From contig DCHR01000031.1 of assembly GCA_002315375.1 (NCBI GenBank), positions 1 to 35,468 on the forward strand: DNA of 35,468 bases, written 5' to 3'. The notes under the pieces are model-generated. The model worked only from the letters and a program-made list of their open reading frames with translations, searched no databases and was not told where the DNA came from. Position 1 is the stretch's first letter; every line of letters starts with the position of its first letter. Made by a program: the position numbers and the translations under genes. Shown piece by piece: positions 25,386-32,417 of this stretch. This DNA is from Treponema sp. UBA1747. GTDB taxonomy: Bacteria > Spirochaetota > Spirochaetia > Treponematales > Treponemataceae.

Positions 25386-26177
25386 ATGATTATCATTAAA
25401 AATGAAGCCGAAATTGCAGGTATTCGTAAAGCCTGTCACCTTACGGCAGATATGTTCAATGAACTTACACCACAGATTAAAGCCGGTATGTCTACAAAAG
25501 ACGTAGATAATCTCTTCAAAAACTACATCATTTCTCATGGCGGAAAACCAGCCTGGTATCGTGAAGATTTCCCCGGCGCAATTTGTATCAGTATAAATGA
25601 AGAAGTTATTCACGGACTTCCTTCTAAAAAAGTAATCCTGAAGGACGGAGATCTGGTTTCAATTGATGTTGGAATTGATCTTGACGGTTATATCAGTGAT
25701 ACAACTCACAGTATTCAGATTGGAGAATGTTCTGCCGAGGTAAAACAGCTCCATCAGGTTACAAAGGAATGTCTTGCAGCCGCAATTAATGCTTGTGTTG
25801 TGGGAAACCGCATTAAGGATGTTTCCCGTGCAGTTTATGAAATTGCTCATGACAAATATGGTTATGGGGTTGTTTATGATTACTGCGGTCATGGAGTAGG
25901 GGTTGATGTGCATGAAGATCCTAGTATTCCAAATGATCCTAACTTCCATGGTGGAAATCCAAGAATCAAACCGGGGATGGTTCTGGCTCTGGAACCAATG
26001 ATTAACCTGGGAACAGCCGAAGTTGATGTAAGACCGGACGGATGGACTGTAGTAACTGCAGACAGAAAAGTTTCCTGCCATGAAGAACATACAGTTGCTG
26101 TTTATGAAGATCATACTGAAGTTCTTACTGCCCTGGATTACAAGACCAATAACGGTGTTTTCCATGTTGGAATGTAG
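25386..26177 (+). CDS. map: Type I methionine aminopeptidase
   Basis: It removes the initiator methionine from nascent proteins in the cytoplasm using a dinuclear metal site. The 263-residue length matches bacterial type I enzymes. All five metal ligands are in place: Asp94 (SIDVG), Asp105 (ISDTT), His169 (GHGVGVDVHEDP), Glu203 (LALEPM) and Glu234 (HEEHTVAV). The substrate-pocket histidine His76 in VIHGLP is also present. There is no N-terminal SH3 or zinc-finger extension. The start is fixed by the -10 box (25374-25379) six bases before the ATG, which leaves essentially no 5' leader. The gene is monocistronic, with a strong terminator downstream. Confidence 0.97.
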   Translation: MIIIKNEAEIAGIRKACHLTADMFNELTPQIKAGMSTKDVDNLFKNYIISHGGKPAWYREDFPGAICISINEEVIHGLPSKKVILKDGDLVSIDVGIDLDGYISDTTHSIQIGECSAEVKQLHQVTKECLAAAINACVVGNRIKDVSRAVYEIAHDKYGYGVVYDYCGHGVGVDVHEDPSIPNDPNFHGGNPRIKPGMVLALEPMINLGTAEVDVRPDGWTVVTADRKVSCHEEHTVAVYEDHTEVLTALDYKTNNGVFHVGM

Positions 26178-26200
26178 TATATAGAAAACAAAAAATTATC

Positions 26201-26230
26201 ACGGCGGGATTAATTCCGCCGTTTTTTTTT
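26201..26230 (+). terminator. Intrinsic terminator of map
   Basis: ACGGCGG (26201-26207) pairs with CCGCCGT (26216-26222), followed by a run of nine T residues. Confidence 0.92.
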
Positions 26231-26300
26231 GTAACACAAAGGATTGAAAAATAGTTATATTATTAAAAGACGTTAAAAAACGCAAAAAAGAGGCATATAA

Positions 26301-27734
26301 ATGAAGAAAATGACCAGAAAATTAATTACTATCACACTTGCAGCCGTTCTGACTGCTTCACTTTTTGCTGATCCTGTATCAAGAAAAGATAACAGAAATC
26401 AGGCACTTAATGTAGTTGAAGCATTACAAACTTCATTCCGGAACATAACAGCAGACATGCTTCCAGCTGTAGTTGAAGTTGATGTTACTGAGACAAAAAC
26501 TTATTCGAATTCTATGAGAAGTATTCCTTTCTTTTTCTTTGGAACTCCGGATGATAGTTCCGAGCAGGATCAGAAAGAATATGAATCAAAAGGTCTGGGG
26601 TCTGGTGTAATTGTTCGCCGTGACGGAAATACACTTTATGTACTTACAAATAACCATGTTGCCGGTGGCGCCACAAAAATCAGCATTAAACTGAATGATG
26701 ACCGTGAATTTGAAGGAAAACTGGTTGGCGCTGATGAAAGAATCGATATTGCACTGGTTTCTTTTGAATCATCTGACAGAAGTATTCCTGTTGCTCCACT
26801 TGGAAACAGCGACGATGTTATGGCCGGTGATATTTGTATGGCTTTCGGTGCTCCACTGGGATACAGACAGTCAGTTACTCAGGGTATTGTAAGTGCCGTA
26901 GGAAGAGACGGTTCAGGAATCGGAAGTATTTCTGACTTTATCCAGACAGATGCTGCCATCAACCAGGGAAACTCTGGTGGTCCACTGGTAAATATTCATG
27001 GTGAAGTTATCGGTATCAATACCTGGATTGCATCACGTTCCGGCGGTTCAAATGGTCTGGGATTTGCAATTCCTATCAATAACGTAAAAAGTGCCATTGA
27101 TTCCTTCATTTCCGGTGGAAAAATTAAATACGGATGGGTTGGTGTTTCACTTCTGGATGTAGATTCTGCCTTCAAAAAGGAACTTGGTGTTGAAAATATC
27201 GAGGGTGCCTTCGCAGCCCAGGTATTTACAGGTTCTCCTGCCTTCAAATGCGGAATCAAAGCCGGTGACTACATTATTGAATTGAACGGAAAACCAGTTA
27301 AATCTGTAAATCAGCTTGTACGCGATGTTGGAAACCTTCAGGCTGGAACAACAGCAAGATTTGTAGTTATTCGTGGTGGTTTGAAACAGCCTGCAATCAA
27401 TGTAAAAATCGAAGAACGTACAGATGAAGTTGTTAATGCAAACAACAAGCTGTGGCCGGGATTCATGGTTTCTCCTCTTACTGATGAGGCCAGAAAGAAG
27501 CTTGATATTGATGACAAGAAAGTCAAAGGGGTTGTCGTAACAAACGTTCAGAGTAAGACACCGGGAGCTTCATTACGTCTTCAGAACGGAGATGTTATCA
27601 CCGCTGTAAACGGAAAATCTGTCCGCAATGTGGAAGAATTCTATGAACAGCTTTCTTACGCAGATAAAACAATCAATTTTGATGTTTATTCAAACGGAGG
27701 AACAATTACAACAGGAACTTTCAAAATCAGATAA
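26301..27734 (+). CDS. htrA: HtrA/DegP-type periplasmic serine protease
   Basis: This is an envelope quality-control protease and chaperone that degrades misfolded exported proteins. A signal peptide (MKKMTRKLITITLAAVLTAS, cleavage likely after LFA near residue 23) is followed by a trypsin-like domain with an intact triad: His119 (TNNHVAGG), Asp149 (ERIDIALV) and Ser225 (QGNSGGPLV). Two PDZ domains follow at about 275-370 and 385-475, the DegP arrangement at the usual length (477 residues). The ribosome binding site AAGAGG (26288-26293) lies seven bases before the ATG. The insertion SMRSIPFFFFGTPDD in the N-terminal part resembles the LA-loop region of DegP. The gene is flanked by terminators, so it is probably monocistronic. 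No convincing promoter pair was found in 26231-26300, although TATATT at 26256 is a possible -10. Confidence 0.95.
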   Translation: MKKMTRKLITITLAAVLTASLFADPVSRKDNRNQALNVVEALQTSFRNITADMLPAVVEVDVTETKTYSNSMRSIPFFFFGTPDDSSEQDQKEYESKGLGSGVIVRRDGNTLYVLTNNHVAGGATKISIKLNDDREFEGKLVGADERIDIALVSFESSDRSIPVAPLGNSDDVMAGDICMAFGAPLGYRQSVTQGIVSAVGRDGSGIGSISDFIQTDAAINQGNSGGPLVNIHGEVIGINTWIASRSGGSNGLGFAIPINNVKSAIDSFISGGKIKYGWVGVSLLDVDSAFKKELGVENIEGAFAAQVFTGSPAFKCGIKAGDYIIELNGKPVKSVNQLVRDVGNLQAGTTARFVVIRGGLKQPAINVKIEERTDEVVNANNKLWPGFMVSPLTDEARKKLDIDDKKVKGVVVTNVQSKTPGASLRLQNGDVITAVNGKSVRNVEEFYEQLSYADKTINFDVYSNGGTITTGTFKIR

Positions 27735-27770
27735 AATCTTTTTTTGAGAACTGATATCAGATCCCGGAAT

Positions 27771-27803
27771 CTGGAGGAAACTTCATTTTCCGGGATTTTT
27801 TTT
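27771..27803 (+). terminator. Intrinsic terminator of the HtrA gene
   Basis: ATCCCGGAA (27771-27779) pairs with TTCCGGGAT (27788-27796), followed by eight T residues (27796-27803). Confidence 0.85.
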
Positions 27804-27889
27804 AATTAACGGTGGCTGCTTTGGCGGAAATGCTGATTATTTCGTTTTTTTGATTTTTAGTCAGGTCGGTTTTGAGAGGACCTTTTTAT

Positions 27890-27918
27890 TTGTAACCTGT
27901 CTGATTTTATGTTAAAAT
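27890..27918 (+). promoter_or_regulatory. Promoter of the rubredoxin operon
   Basis: TTGTAA (27890-27895), a 17-bp spacer and TAAAAT (27913-27918) predict a start near 27925, about 19 bases before the GTG. The rest of the 27804-27889 gap shows nothing recognisable. Confidence 0.65.
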
Positions 27919-27943
27919 AAAAAACTGAAAAAGAGAGGGAAAA

Positions 27944-28108
27944 GTGGAAAAGTACGTTTGCGATCTTTGTGATTATGTTTACGATCCGGAAAAGGGTGAT
28001 GTTGAATCTAATATCGCTCCGGGTACAGCATGGGAAAACCTGCCGGAAGACTGGGTTTGTCCGGTTTGCGGAGCCTCAAAAGACGACTTTTTTAAGAAAG
28101 ACGAATAA
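27944..28108 (+). CDS. Rubredoxin (first of a tandem pair)
   Basis: This is a small Fe(Cys)4 electron carrier of 54 residues in the cytoplasm. Its cysteine pairs are Cys6-x-x-Cys9 (YVCDLCDYVYDP) and Cys39-x-x-Cys42 (WVCPVCGASKDDF), and GTAWENLPEDWVCPVCG is the classic rubredoxin core. It starts at GTG, with AGAGGGA (27933-27939) about five bases upstream. No in-frame ATG occurs before the first cysteines, so GTG is the only reasonable start. In anaerobes rubredoxins typically feed electrons to rubrerythrin, desulfoferrodoxin or flavodiiron proteins for oxygen and peroxide removal. No such reductase is in this window. It lies 22 bases upstream of a second rubredoxin. Confidence 0.95.
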   Translation: MEKYVCDLCDYVYDPEKGDVESNIAPGTAWENLPEDWVCPVCGASKDDFFKKDE

Positions 28109-28130
28109 TTTGTAAACAGGGAGGAATGTT

Positions 28131-28289
28131 ATGGAAAGAATGCAGTGTGATAACTGTGGTCATGTTTATGACTCAACAGAAGGGGATGCAAAAAACAATG
28201 TAGCTCCAAATACAGCATGGGCTGATGTTCCTGCCGATTTTAAATGTCCTGAATGTGGAGCTGGAAAAGAAGTATTCATTATTGAATAA
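28131..28289 (+). CDS. Rubredoxin (second of a tandem pair)
   Basis: This is a second Fe(Cys)4 protein of 52 residues, with Cys6/Cys9 (MQCDNCGHVYD) and Cys39/Cys42 (FKCPECGAGKEVF). It is clearly homologous to the upstream rubredoxin but well diverged from it. The usual Trp before the second cysteine pair (DWVCP in the neighbour) is Phe here (DFKCP), which can tune redox potential. GGGAGGA (28119-28125) gives a strong ribosome binding site. It is co-transcribed with the first rubredoxin (22-base gap) and with the following Trp-repressor-family gene (15-base gap). The pair is more likely two carriers with different partners than a simple duplicate, which is inference. Confidence 0.93.
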   Translation: MERMQCDNCGHVYDSTEGDAKNNVAPNTAWADVPADFKCPECGAGKEVFIIE

Positions 28290-28304
28290 CTTTTGAATAA
28301 AAAA

Positions 28305-28631
28305 ATGGCTGAAAATAACGAAAATATCTGTTCACCGGATTTTGTAGAAGAAAATTTAAAAGAAATATGTCATCTCATTTCGTTGAAAAATGACGAAGAG
28401 TTTCTGTATAACTTCTTTGACTGTTTATTCACTCCAAACGAAATGATTGACTTTGCCAAAAGATGGCAGCTGGTAAAAGACCTGGATAACGGGGTTACTC
28501 AGAGGGAAATTGCAAAAAGGTACAATATGTCTTTGTGTAAAATTACCCGTGGTTCTAAAATGCTGAAATCGTCGGAGAATGCCTTCAGTATTCTTCTGGA
28601 ACTTTCAAAGAAAGAAAAATCTGACAAATAA
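28305..28631 (+). CDS. Trp-repressor (TrpR)-family DNA-binding protein
   Basis: This is a small all-helical regulator of 108 residues. The helix-turn-helix TQREIAKRYNMSLCKITRGS followed by KMLK closely follows E. coli TrpR (SQREL...ITRGSNSLK). The preceding LFTPNEMIDFAKRWQLVKDL matches the TrpR dimerisation helices. TrpR binds tryptophan and represses trp genes, while the related YerC/YecD group is less well understood. No trp gene is in view, so the ligand is uncertain. The start is ambiguous: ATG at 28305 is chosen, but an in-frame TTG at 28293 adds four residues, and neither has a clear Shine-Dalgarno. It is the last gene of the rubredoxin operon and is followed by a strong terminator. Confidence 0.85.
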   Translation: MAENNENICSPDFVEENLKEICHLISLKNDEEFLYNFFDCLFTPNEMIDFAKRWQLVKDLDNGVTQREIAKRYNMSLCKITRGSKMLKSSENAFSILLELSKKEKSDK

Positions 28632-28655
28632 GGATTTATTCCTGTAAAAACAGAA

Positions 28656-28681
28656 AAGACCGCTGCGAGCGGTCTTTTTTT
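28656..28681 (+). terminator. Intrinsic terminator of the rubredoxin-TrpR operon
   Basis: AAGACCGCT (28656-28664), a GCG loop and AGCGGTCTT (28668-28676) form a perfect 9-bp stem running into T residues. A short A-rich stretch on the left could let it also stop the convergent acidic-protein gene. A looser GCCGGT/ACCGGC inverted repeat lies at 28689-28718. Confidence 0.92.
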
Positions 28682-28745
28682 GTTTATTGCCGGTCACGGA
28701 TTTTCCAGAGTTACCGGCTGTAATATTTTGTTTTATTCCGATTGA

Positions 28746-29066
28746 TTATTCGCCGTCATCTTCTTCGAAAATGGCGTCGTCTTCATCATAAAGCTCTTCT
28801 GCAGCATGTGTTCTGAAAGAATAGCCTGATTCAGGTTCTACATCATCAAAAGGCTCGTAAGAATCGTCGATTTCTTCATCCAGACCTTCAGAATCTTCTT
28901 CGTCATAGTCTCCGTAAAGATCTGAATCATCATCAAATTCATCCAGAGCTTCATCATCTTCATAGTCGAAATCGTCATCTTCGAAGTCGCTTCCGAATCC
29001 ATCATCATATTCATCGTCGTAAGACATTGACATTTCAAACTCGAATAAAGATTCTTCCTCAGACAT
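28746..29066 (-). CDS. Extremely acidic small protein, function unknown
   Basis: The 106-residue protein consists of about half Asp plus Glu, with one Arg, one His and no Lys. It has no Cys, signal peptide or membrane segment. Runs such as DFEDDDFDYEDDEALDEFDDD alternate acids with Tyr and Phe. This argues for a real protein rather than a random frame, as does a good ribosome binding site (AGAGG, plus-strand CCTCT at 29073-29077) and a near-consensus promoter upstream. I do not recognise a family. The composition resembles disordered acidic tails, nucleic-acid mimics or metal-binding buffers, none of which can be chosen from sequence. It is convergent with the rubredoxin operon and divergent from the PpiD-like gene. 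Confidence 0.75.
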   Translation of the reverse strand: MSEEESLFEFEMSMSYDDEYDDGFGSDFEDDDFDYEDDEALDEFDDDSDLYGDYDEEDSEGLDEEIDDSYEPFDDVEPESGYSFRTHAAEELYDEDDAIFEEDDGE

Positions 29067-29101
29067 TAATAACCTCTGGAATAAAAAGAATTGCTAGAGA
29101 A

Positions 29102-29130
29102 AATGTAAATCAGACGGCGTTTAATGTCAA
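29102..29130 (-). promoter_or_regulatory. Promoter of the acidic-protein gene
   Basis: On the minus strand a perfect TTGACA (29125-29130), a 17-bp spacer and TACATT (29102-29107) lie about 36 bases before the ATG. It is divergent from the promoter at 29165, with 34 bases between the two -35 boxes. Confidence 0.7.
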
Positions 29131-29164
29131 TATCGCAGGAAAAGAAGATGAGAAAAAAGTAACA

Positions 29165-29193
29165 TTGACAGTAAAAAAGCATAATGTTAAAAT
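29165..29193 (+). promoter_or_regulatory. Promoter of the PpiD-like/DUF115 operon
   Basis: A perfect TTGACA (29165-29170), a 17-bp spacer and TAAAAT (29188-29193) make the strongest promoter on sequence grounds in the window. The leader of about 32 bases ends in AAGGA (29219-29223), eight bases before the ATG. Confidence 0.8.
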
Positions 29194-29231
29194 ATTCTAC
29201 TTATTAATATCTACATAAAAGGATAAAAAAA

Positions 29232-30686
29232 ATGAAACGAACAATGTATACAGTCGGCTCACTTATCATTCTTTTGATTTGTGCTTTCGTATTCGTTCTG
29301 GTACCAGCAATGGCTGGCGGCGGAAAACAGCAGGAAGGTCCTGTATTCGGATCTTACAACGGTAAAAAAATCAGCTATGAACAGAATTCTGACATGGCAA
29401 ATTTTGTAAGTCAGTATGGTCAGTATTATCAGAGTATGGGAATGGCAATTGACCAGTCTACATACTACTACATTTATAACTATGCTTTTAATTCAACAGT
29501 AACAAAACTGGCTGCTGAAGATGCAGTTAACAAAAGTGGTTACAAAGTACCAAAATCTGCTATTACACGCAAAATGATTCCTCTTTTTTCTGATGAAAAC
29601 GGAAATTATTCTTCAAAGGCATACCGCTCAACTCCGGAAAGCTCAATTGCTTCACTGAAAAAAGAAATTGAAGCTGCTGAAATTGCAGCACGTTATAACC
29701 AGGATCACTTTGGTACAAACGGTCTTTTCGGTCTTAAATCTTCAGAATCAGAACTGGATTTCCTCTCTGCAATGGATACAAACAAACGTGGATTCAACAT
29801 GGCTGTTTTCGCTATGTCAAACTATCCTGACTCAGAAAAAATCGCTTATGCAAAAGCAAATCCAACAAAATTCATCAAATACGATATGTCTGTAATCACA
29901 GTTGATGATGAAGCTACAGCAAAAAAAGTTATGAAGAGACTCGATGCTGAAGAAATCACATTCGCTGATGCAGTTGCAGAATACTCTGAAAAAACTTACT
30001 CAGATTCAGACGGAAAACTGATTTCAAAATATGCATACCAGCTGGAAAGAAACTTCGCAGATGCTGCAGATGCTATGGTTGTTGGTGCTCTGAAAGCTGG
30101 TGAAAAATCTGGAATCATGAAGACTGAAGATGGTTACTCAATTTTCATGGCTGACGGTGATTCAGAAGCTGCTGATCTGGAAGCAGATGATATCTGCAAG
30201 ACAATTTATTCTTACCTGAACTCTTATGAATCAAGCGTAATTGAAAACTACTTCCTTGCAAAAGCAAAAGATTTTGTTGCTGATGCTTCTCTCAATGGAT
30301 TCGATGCAGCATGTGCAAATGCTTCAATCGAAAATACAGAAATTGATCCATTCCCACTGAACTACGGTAACGTTTCAGCTGCTGGAACACTCAATACTGG
30401 AATTACAGGACTTGCTTCTGCTTCAACAAATGAAAACTTCCTTACAACAGCATTCTCTCTTAAATTGAATGAAGTTTCAGAACCAATGGTTATTGATAAC
30501 AATGTTGTTGTTCTTCAGTACACAATTGATGGAAACGCTGCAAAAGCTGATGCAGATCTCGAACTTGAGCCAACACTTCCTGATGTAAATGAATACGACC
30601 AGGAAAGTCTTTCAAATGCAATCATGAACAGCCCTAAACTTAAAAACGATTTCGTAGGTGCTTACTTCAAATACTTTATGAAATAG
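29232..30686 (+). CDS. PpiD/SurA-like membrane-anchored peptidyl-prolyl isomerase (foldase)
   Basis: It is predicted to assist folding of exported proteins at the periplasmic face of the inner membrane. A short cytoplasmic N-terminus and a single hydrophobic segment (about residues 8-28, SLIILLICAFVFVLVPAMAG) form an uncleaved anchor. SurA_N-type helical chaperone sequence follows (about 40-200). A parvulin-like segment then lies at about 215-310 (MSVITVDDEATAKKVMKRLD, then ITFADAVAEYSEKTYSDSDGK). A helical C-terminal part ends the 484 residues, shorter than E. coli PpiD (623). Parvulin catalytic residues are not obviously conserved, so it may act as a chaperone without isomerase activity. 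Codon use is strongly biased (ACA, CCA, AAC), consistent with high expression from its near-consensus promoter. It forms an operon with the next gene. Confidence 0.82.
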   Translation: MKRTMYTVGSLIILLICAFVFVLVPAMAGGGKQQEGPVFGSYNGKKISYEQNSDMANFVSQYGQYYQSMGMAIDQSTYYYIYNYAFNSTVTKLAAEDAVNKSGYKVPKSAITRKMIPLFSDENGNYSSKAYRSTPESSIASLKKEIEAAEIAARYNQDHFGTNGLFGLKSSESELDFLSAMDTNKRGFNMAVFAMSNYPDSEKIAYAKANPTKFIKYDMSVITVDDEATAKKVMKRLDAEEITFADAVAEYSEKTYSDSDGKLISKYAYQLERNFADAADAMVVGALKAGEKSGIMKTEDGYSIFMADGDSEAADLEADDICKTIYSYLNSYESSVIENYFLAKAKDFVADASLNGFDAACANASIENTEIDPFPLNYGNVSAAGTLNTGITGLASASTNENFLTTAFSLKLNEVSEPMVIDNNVVVLQYTIDGNAAKADADLELEPTLPDVNEYDQESLSNAIMNSPKLKNDFVGAYFKYFMK

Positions 30687-30697
30687 GATTTGGTTTA

Positions 30698-32308
30698 TTG
30701 ACTGAATTTGAAAATATAGAGCCCTGTCTGGTAGAAACCAGTCAGGGCTTTTCTGTTAAATATAAAGAAAAGTTTCTCTATTCTAAATATAATCCTGCCA
30801 AAGCAATCTGTCAGAAAATCAGTGAACTTCAGATTTTGCCGGGAACCTTGTTTCTGGGATTTTCACCTGTTCTTTCTTATGGCGTAAAGGAGTTTTGCGA
30901 AAAACTCCCTGAAAATTGCCTGTTATTATTATGTGAAGCAGACAAAACTCTCTGGAATTTTGAAAATAAAGAAGTTCCTGAAGAAGAAAATGAAAAAATA
31001 ATCAGATTGACTCCCGGTGAACTTTTTAATCTTCCTGTAATAATTCAAAAGAATACTTATACTTTTGAATGCGGAAAAACCGTAGAAGTGGCAGGAAATT
31101 TCCGCCGGGTTATTCGCCTGGATTTTAGTGCAGGGGTCCAGTTTCATAATGATTTTTATAATACGCTGGAACGTGCCTGTGTTGCTTCTGTAAAACAGTT
31201 CTGGACAAACCGGTTTACTCTTGCAAAATTCGGCAGAAAATATTCCCGGAATATGTTCAGTAACCTGAAAATGCTTCCGGATACTAAGCCTCTTTCTTTT
31301 TATATAAAAAAAATAAACCGGCCTCTTTATGTTTTTGGTGCAGGTGAAGGGGCAGAGAAGGGAATTGAGGTTTTAAAACAGGGGCAATACGGAAAAAAAG
31401 AAAAGCCCTTTGTGCTGTGCGCAGATACTGCTTTTTCTATGCTGAAAGGACAGGGGATAATTCCTGATGGAATAGTAATTGATGAAGCACAAAGCATCAT
31501 TGCACAGAGTTTTATAGGTGTAAAAAAAACTGCCATGGAAGAGGGGGTACAGGTTTTCCAGAGTCTTTGTTCTCTTCCTCATGTGGCAGGAAAATCCTTC
31601 CCTGCTGATAAAATCACCTTTTATGCCACAGAATATGCTTCAAATCAATTTTTTGATTCCCTGAAGACAAATGACTTTTTCCCACCTGTTGTTCCGGCTT
31701 TTGGTTCCGTTGGAATTACGGCCTATATTCTTGCATGCCTTTTCAGAGAGAATGAAAATATCCCGGTTTATTCTTATGGACTTGATTTTGCCTATAGTAC
31801 GGGAAAAACCCACGGGCGGGGAACACCAGCTCATAAAAGACAGTTGCGTAATACAGACAGGGTAAAATCAATCGAAAACTTTGCTTCCTGCTTCGGAGAA
31901 AATGTCATCAAAGTTTCAGAAAGAAATGATTTGCCCTGGACGACACCCATTCTTGCAAGTTATGCACAAACCTACAGGCAGGTTCAGGAACAGAGTTCAC
32001 AAATTGTAGCAGGAATACTGAATACCGGTAAAAATGAAGATAATTATTCAAAGAACGAAAGTTTTGAAAAAGAAATCAACCTTTATCTTATATCGGAGAA
32101 AGCTTCCCTGGAAGAATTAAGGGATCTCCTTTCCGGAAAAATATCTGTGGAGGAAACTGAACGGACAAATCGGGTAAAAAAACTCCTGGAAAACCGCCAG
32201 TATCTCTTTCTCCATTTTCCTGATGGCTACAAACTTTCAATGGAACTCAACTTTTTGAAGCGGGTTAGAAGTGAAATTGATGGATTTCTAAAAATAATGG
32301 AGAACTGA
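30698..32308 (+). CDS. DUF115 (MptE-like/Maf-related) protein
   Basis: The 536-residue cytoplasmic protein has a DUF115 core at about residues 205-375: a Rossmann-like start RPLYVFGAGEGAEKGIEVLK, then PFVLCADTAFSML, GIIPDGIVIDEAQSI and later IPVYSYGLDFAYSTGKTHGRG. DUF115 includes 6-hydroxymethylpterin diphosphokinase MptE of archaea and the Maf motility-accessory proteins that modify flagellins with nonulosonic acids in Campylobacter and relatives. In a flagellated spirochaete a glycan or motility role is the more likely, but this is inference. The start is TTG: TAGGA (30684-30688), overlapping the stop of the foldase gene, is nine bases upstream and no early in-frame ATG exists. No clear terminator follows, so transcription may run into the uracil permease gene. 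Confidence 0.82.
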   Translation: MTEFENIEPCLVETSQGFSVKYKEKFLYSKYNPAKAICQKISELQILPGTLFLGFSPVLSYGVKEFCEKLPENCLLLLCEADKTLWNFENKEVPEEENEKIIRLTPGELFNLPVIIQKNTYTFECGKTVEVAGNFRRVIRLDFSAGVQFHNDFYNTLERACVASVKQFWTNRFTLAKFGRKYSRNMFSNLKMLPDTKPLSFYIKKINRPLYVFGAGEGAEKGIEVLKQGQYGKKEKPFVLCADTAFSMLKGQGIIPDGIVIDEAQSIIAQSFIGVKKTAMEEGVQVFQSLCSLPHVAGKSFPADKITFYATEYASNQFFDSLKTNDFFPPVVPAFGSVGITAYILACLFRENENIPVYSYGLDFAYSTGKTHGRGTPAHKRQLRNTDRVKSIENFASCFGENVIKVSERNDLPWTTPILASYAQTYRQVQEQSSQIVAGILNTGKNEDNYSKNESFEKEINLYLISEKASLEELRDLLSGKISVEETERTNRVKKLLENRQYLFLHFPDGYKLSMELNFLKRVRSEIDGFLKIMEN

Positions 32309-32341
32309 ATAAATTATCCCTGAAACTCCTGAAATTCTTCG

Positions 32342-32370
32342 TTGATAGAAACAAATCTAAGGATTATAAT
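32342..32370 (+). promoter_or_regulatory. Promoter of the uracil permease gene
   Basis: TTGATA (32342-32347), a 17-bp spacer and TATAAT (32365-32370) are close to consensus. The leader of about 40 bases contains a 12-bp perfect palindrome (AAAACTAGTTTT, 32385-32396) and ends in AGGAG (32405-32409) before the ATG at 32418. Confidence 0.75.
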
Positions 32371-32417
32371 AGAAGAAATTAAAAAAAACTAGTTTTACTG
32401 GTATAGGAGTTATTATT

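Noticed and set aside
27804..27889. Possible small gene or RNA between the HtrA terminator and the rubredoxin promoter.
   Set aside because: No start codon with a ribosome binding site, no stable hairpin and no second promoter were seen.
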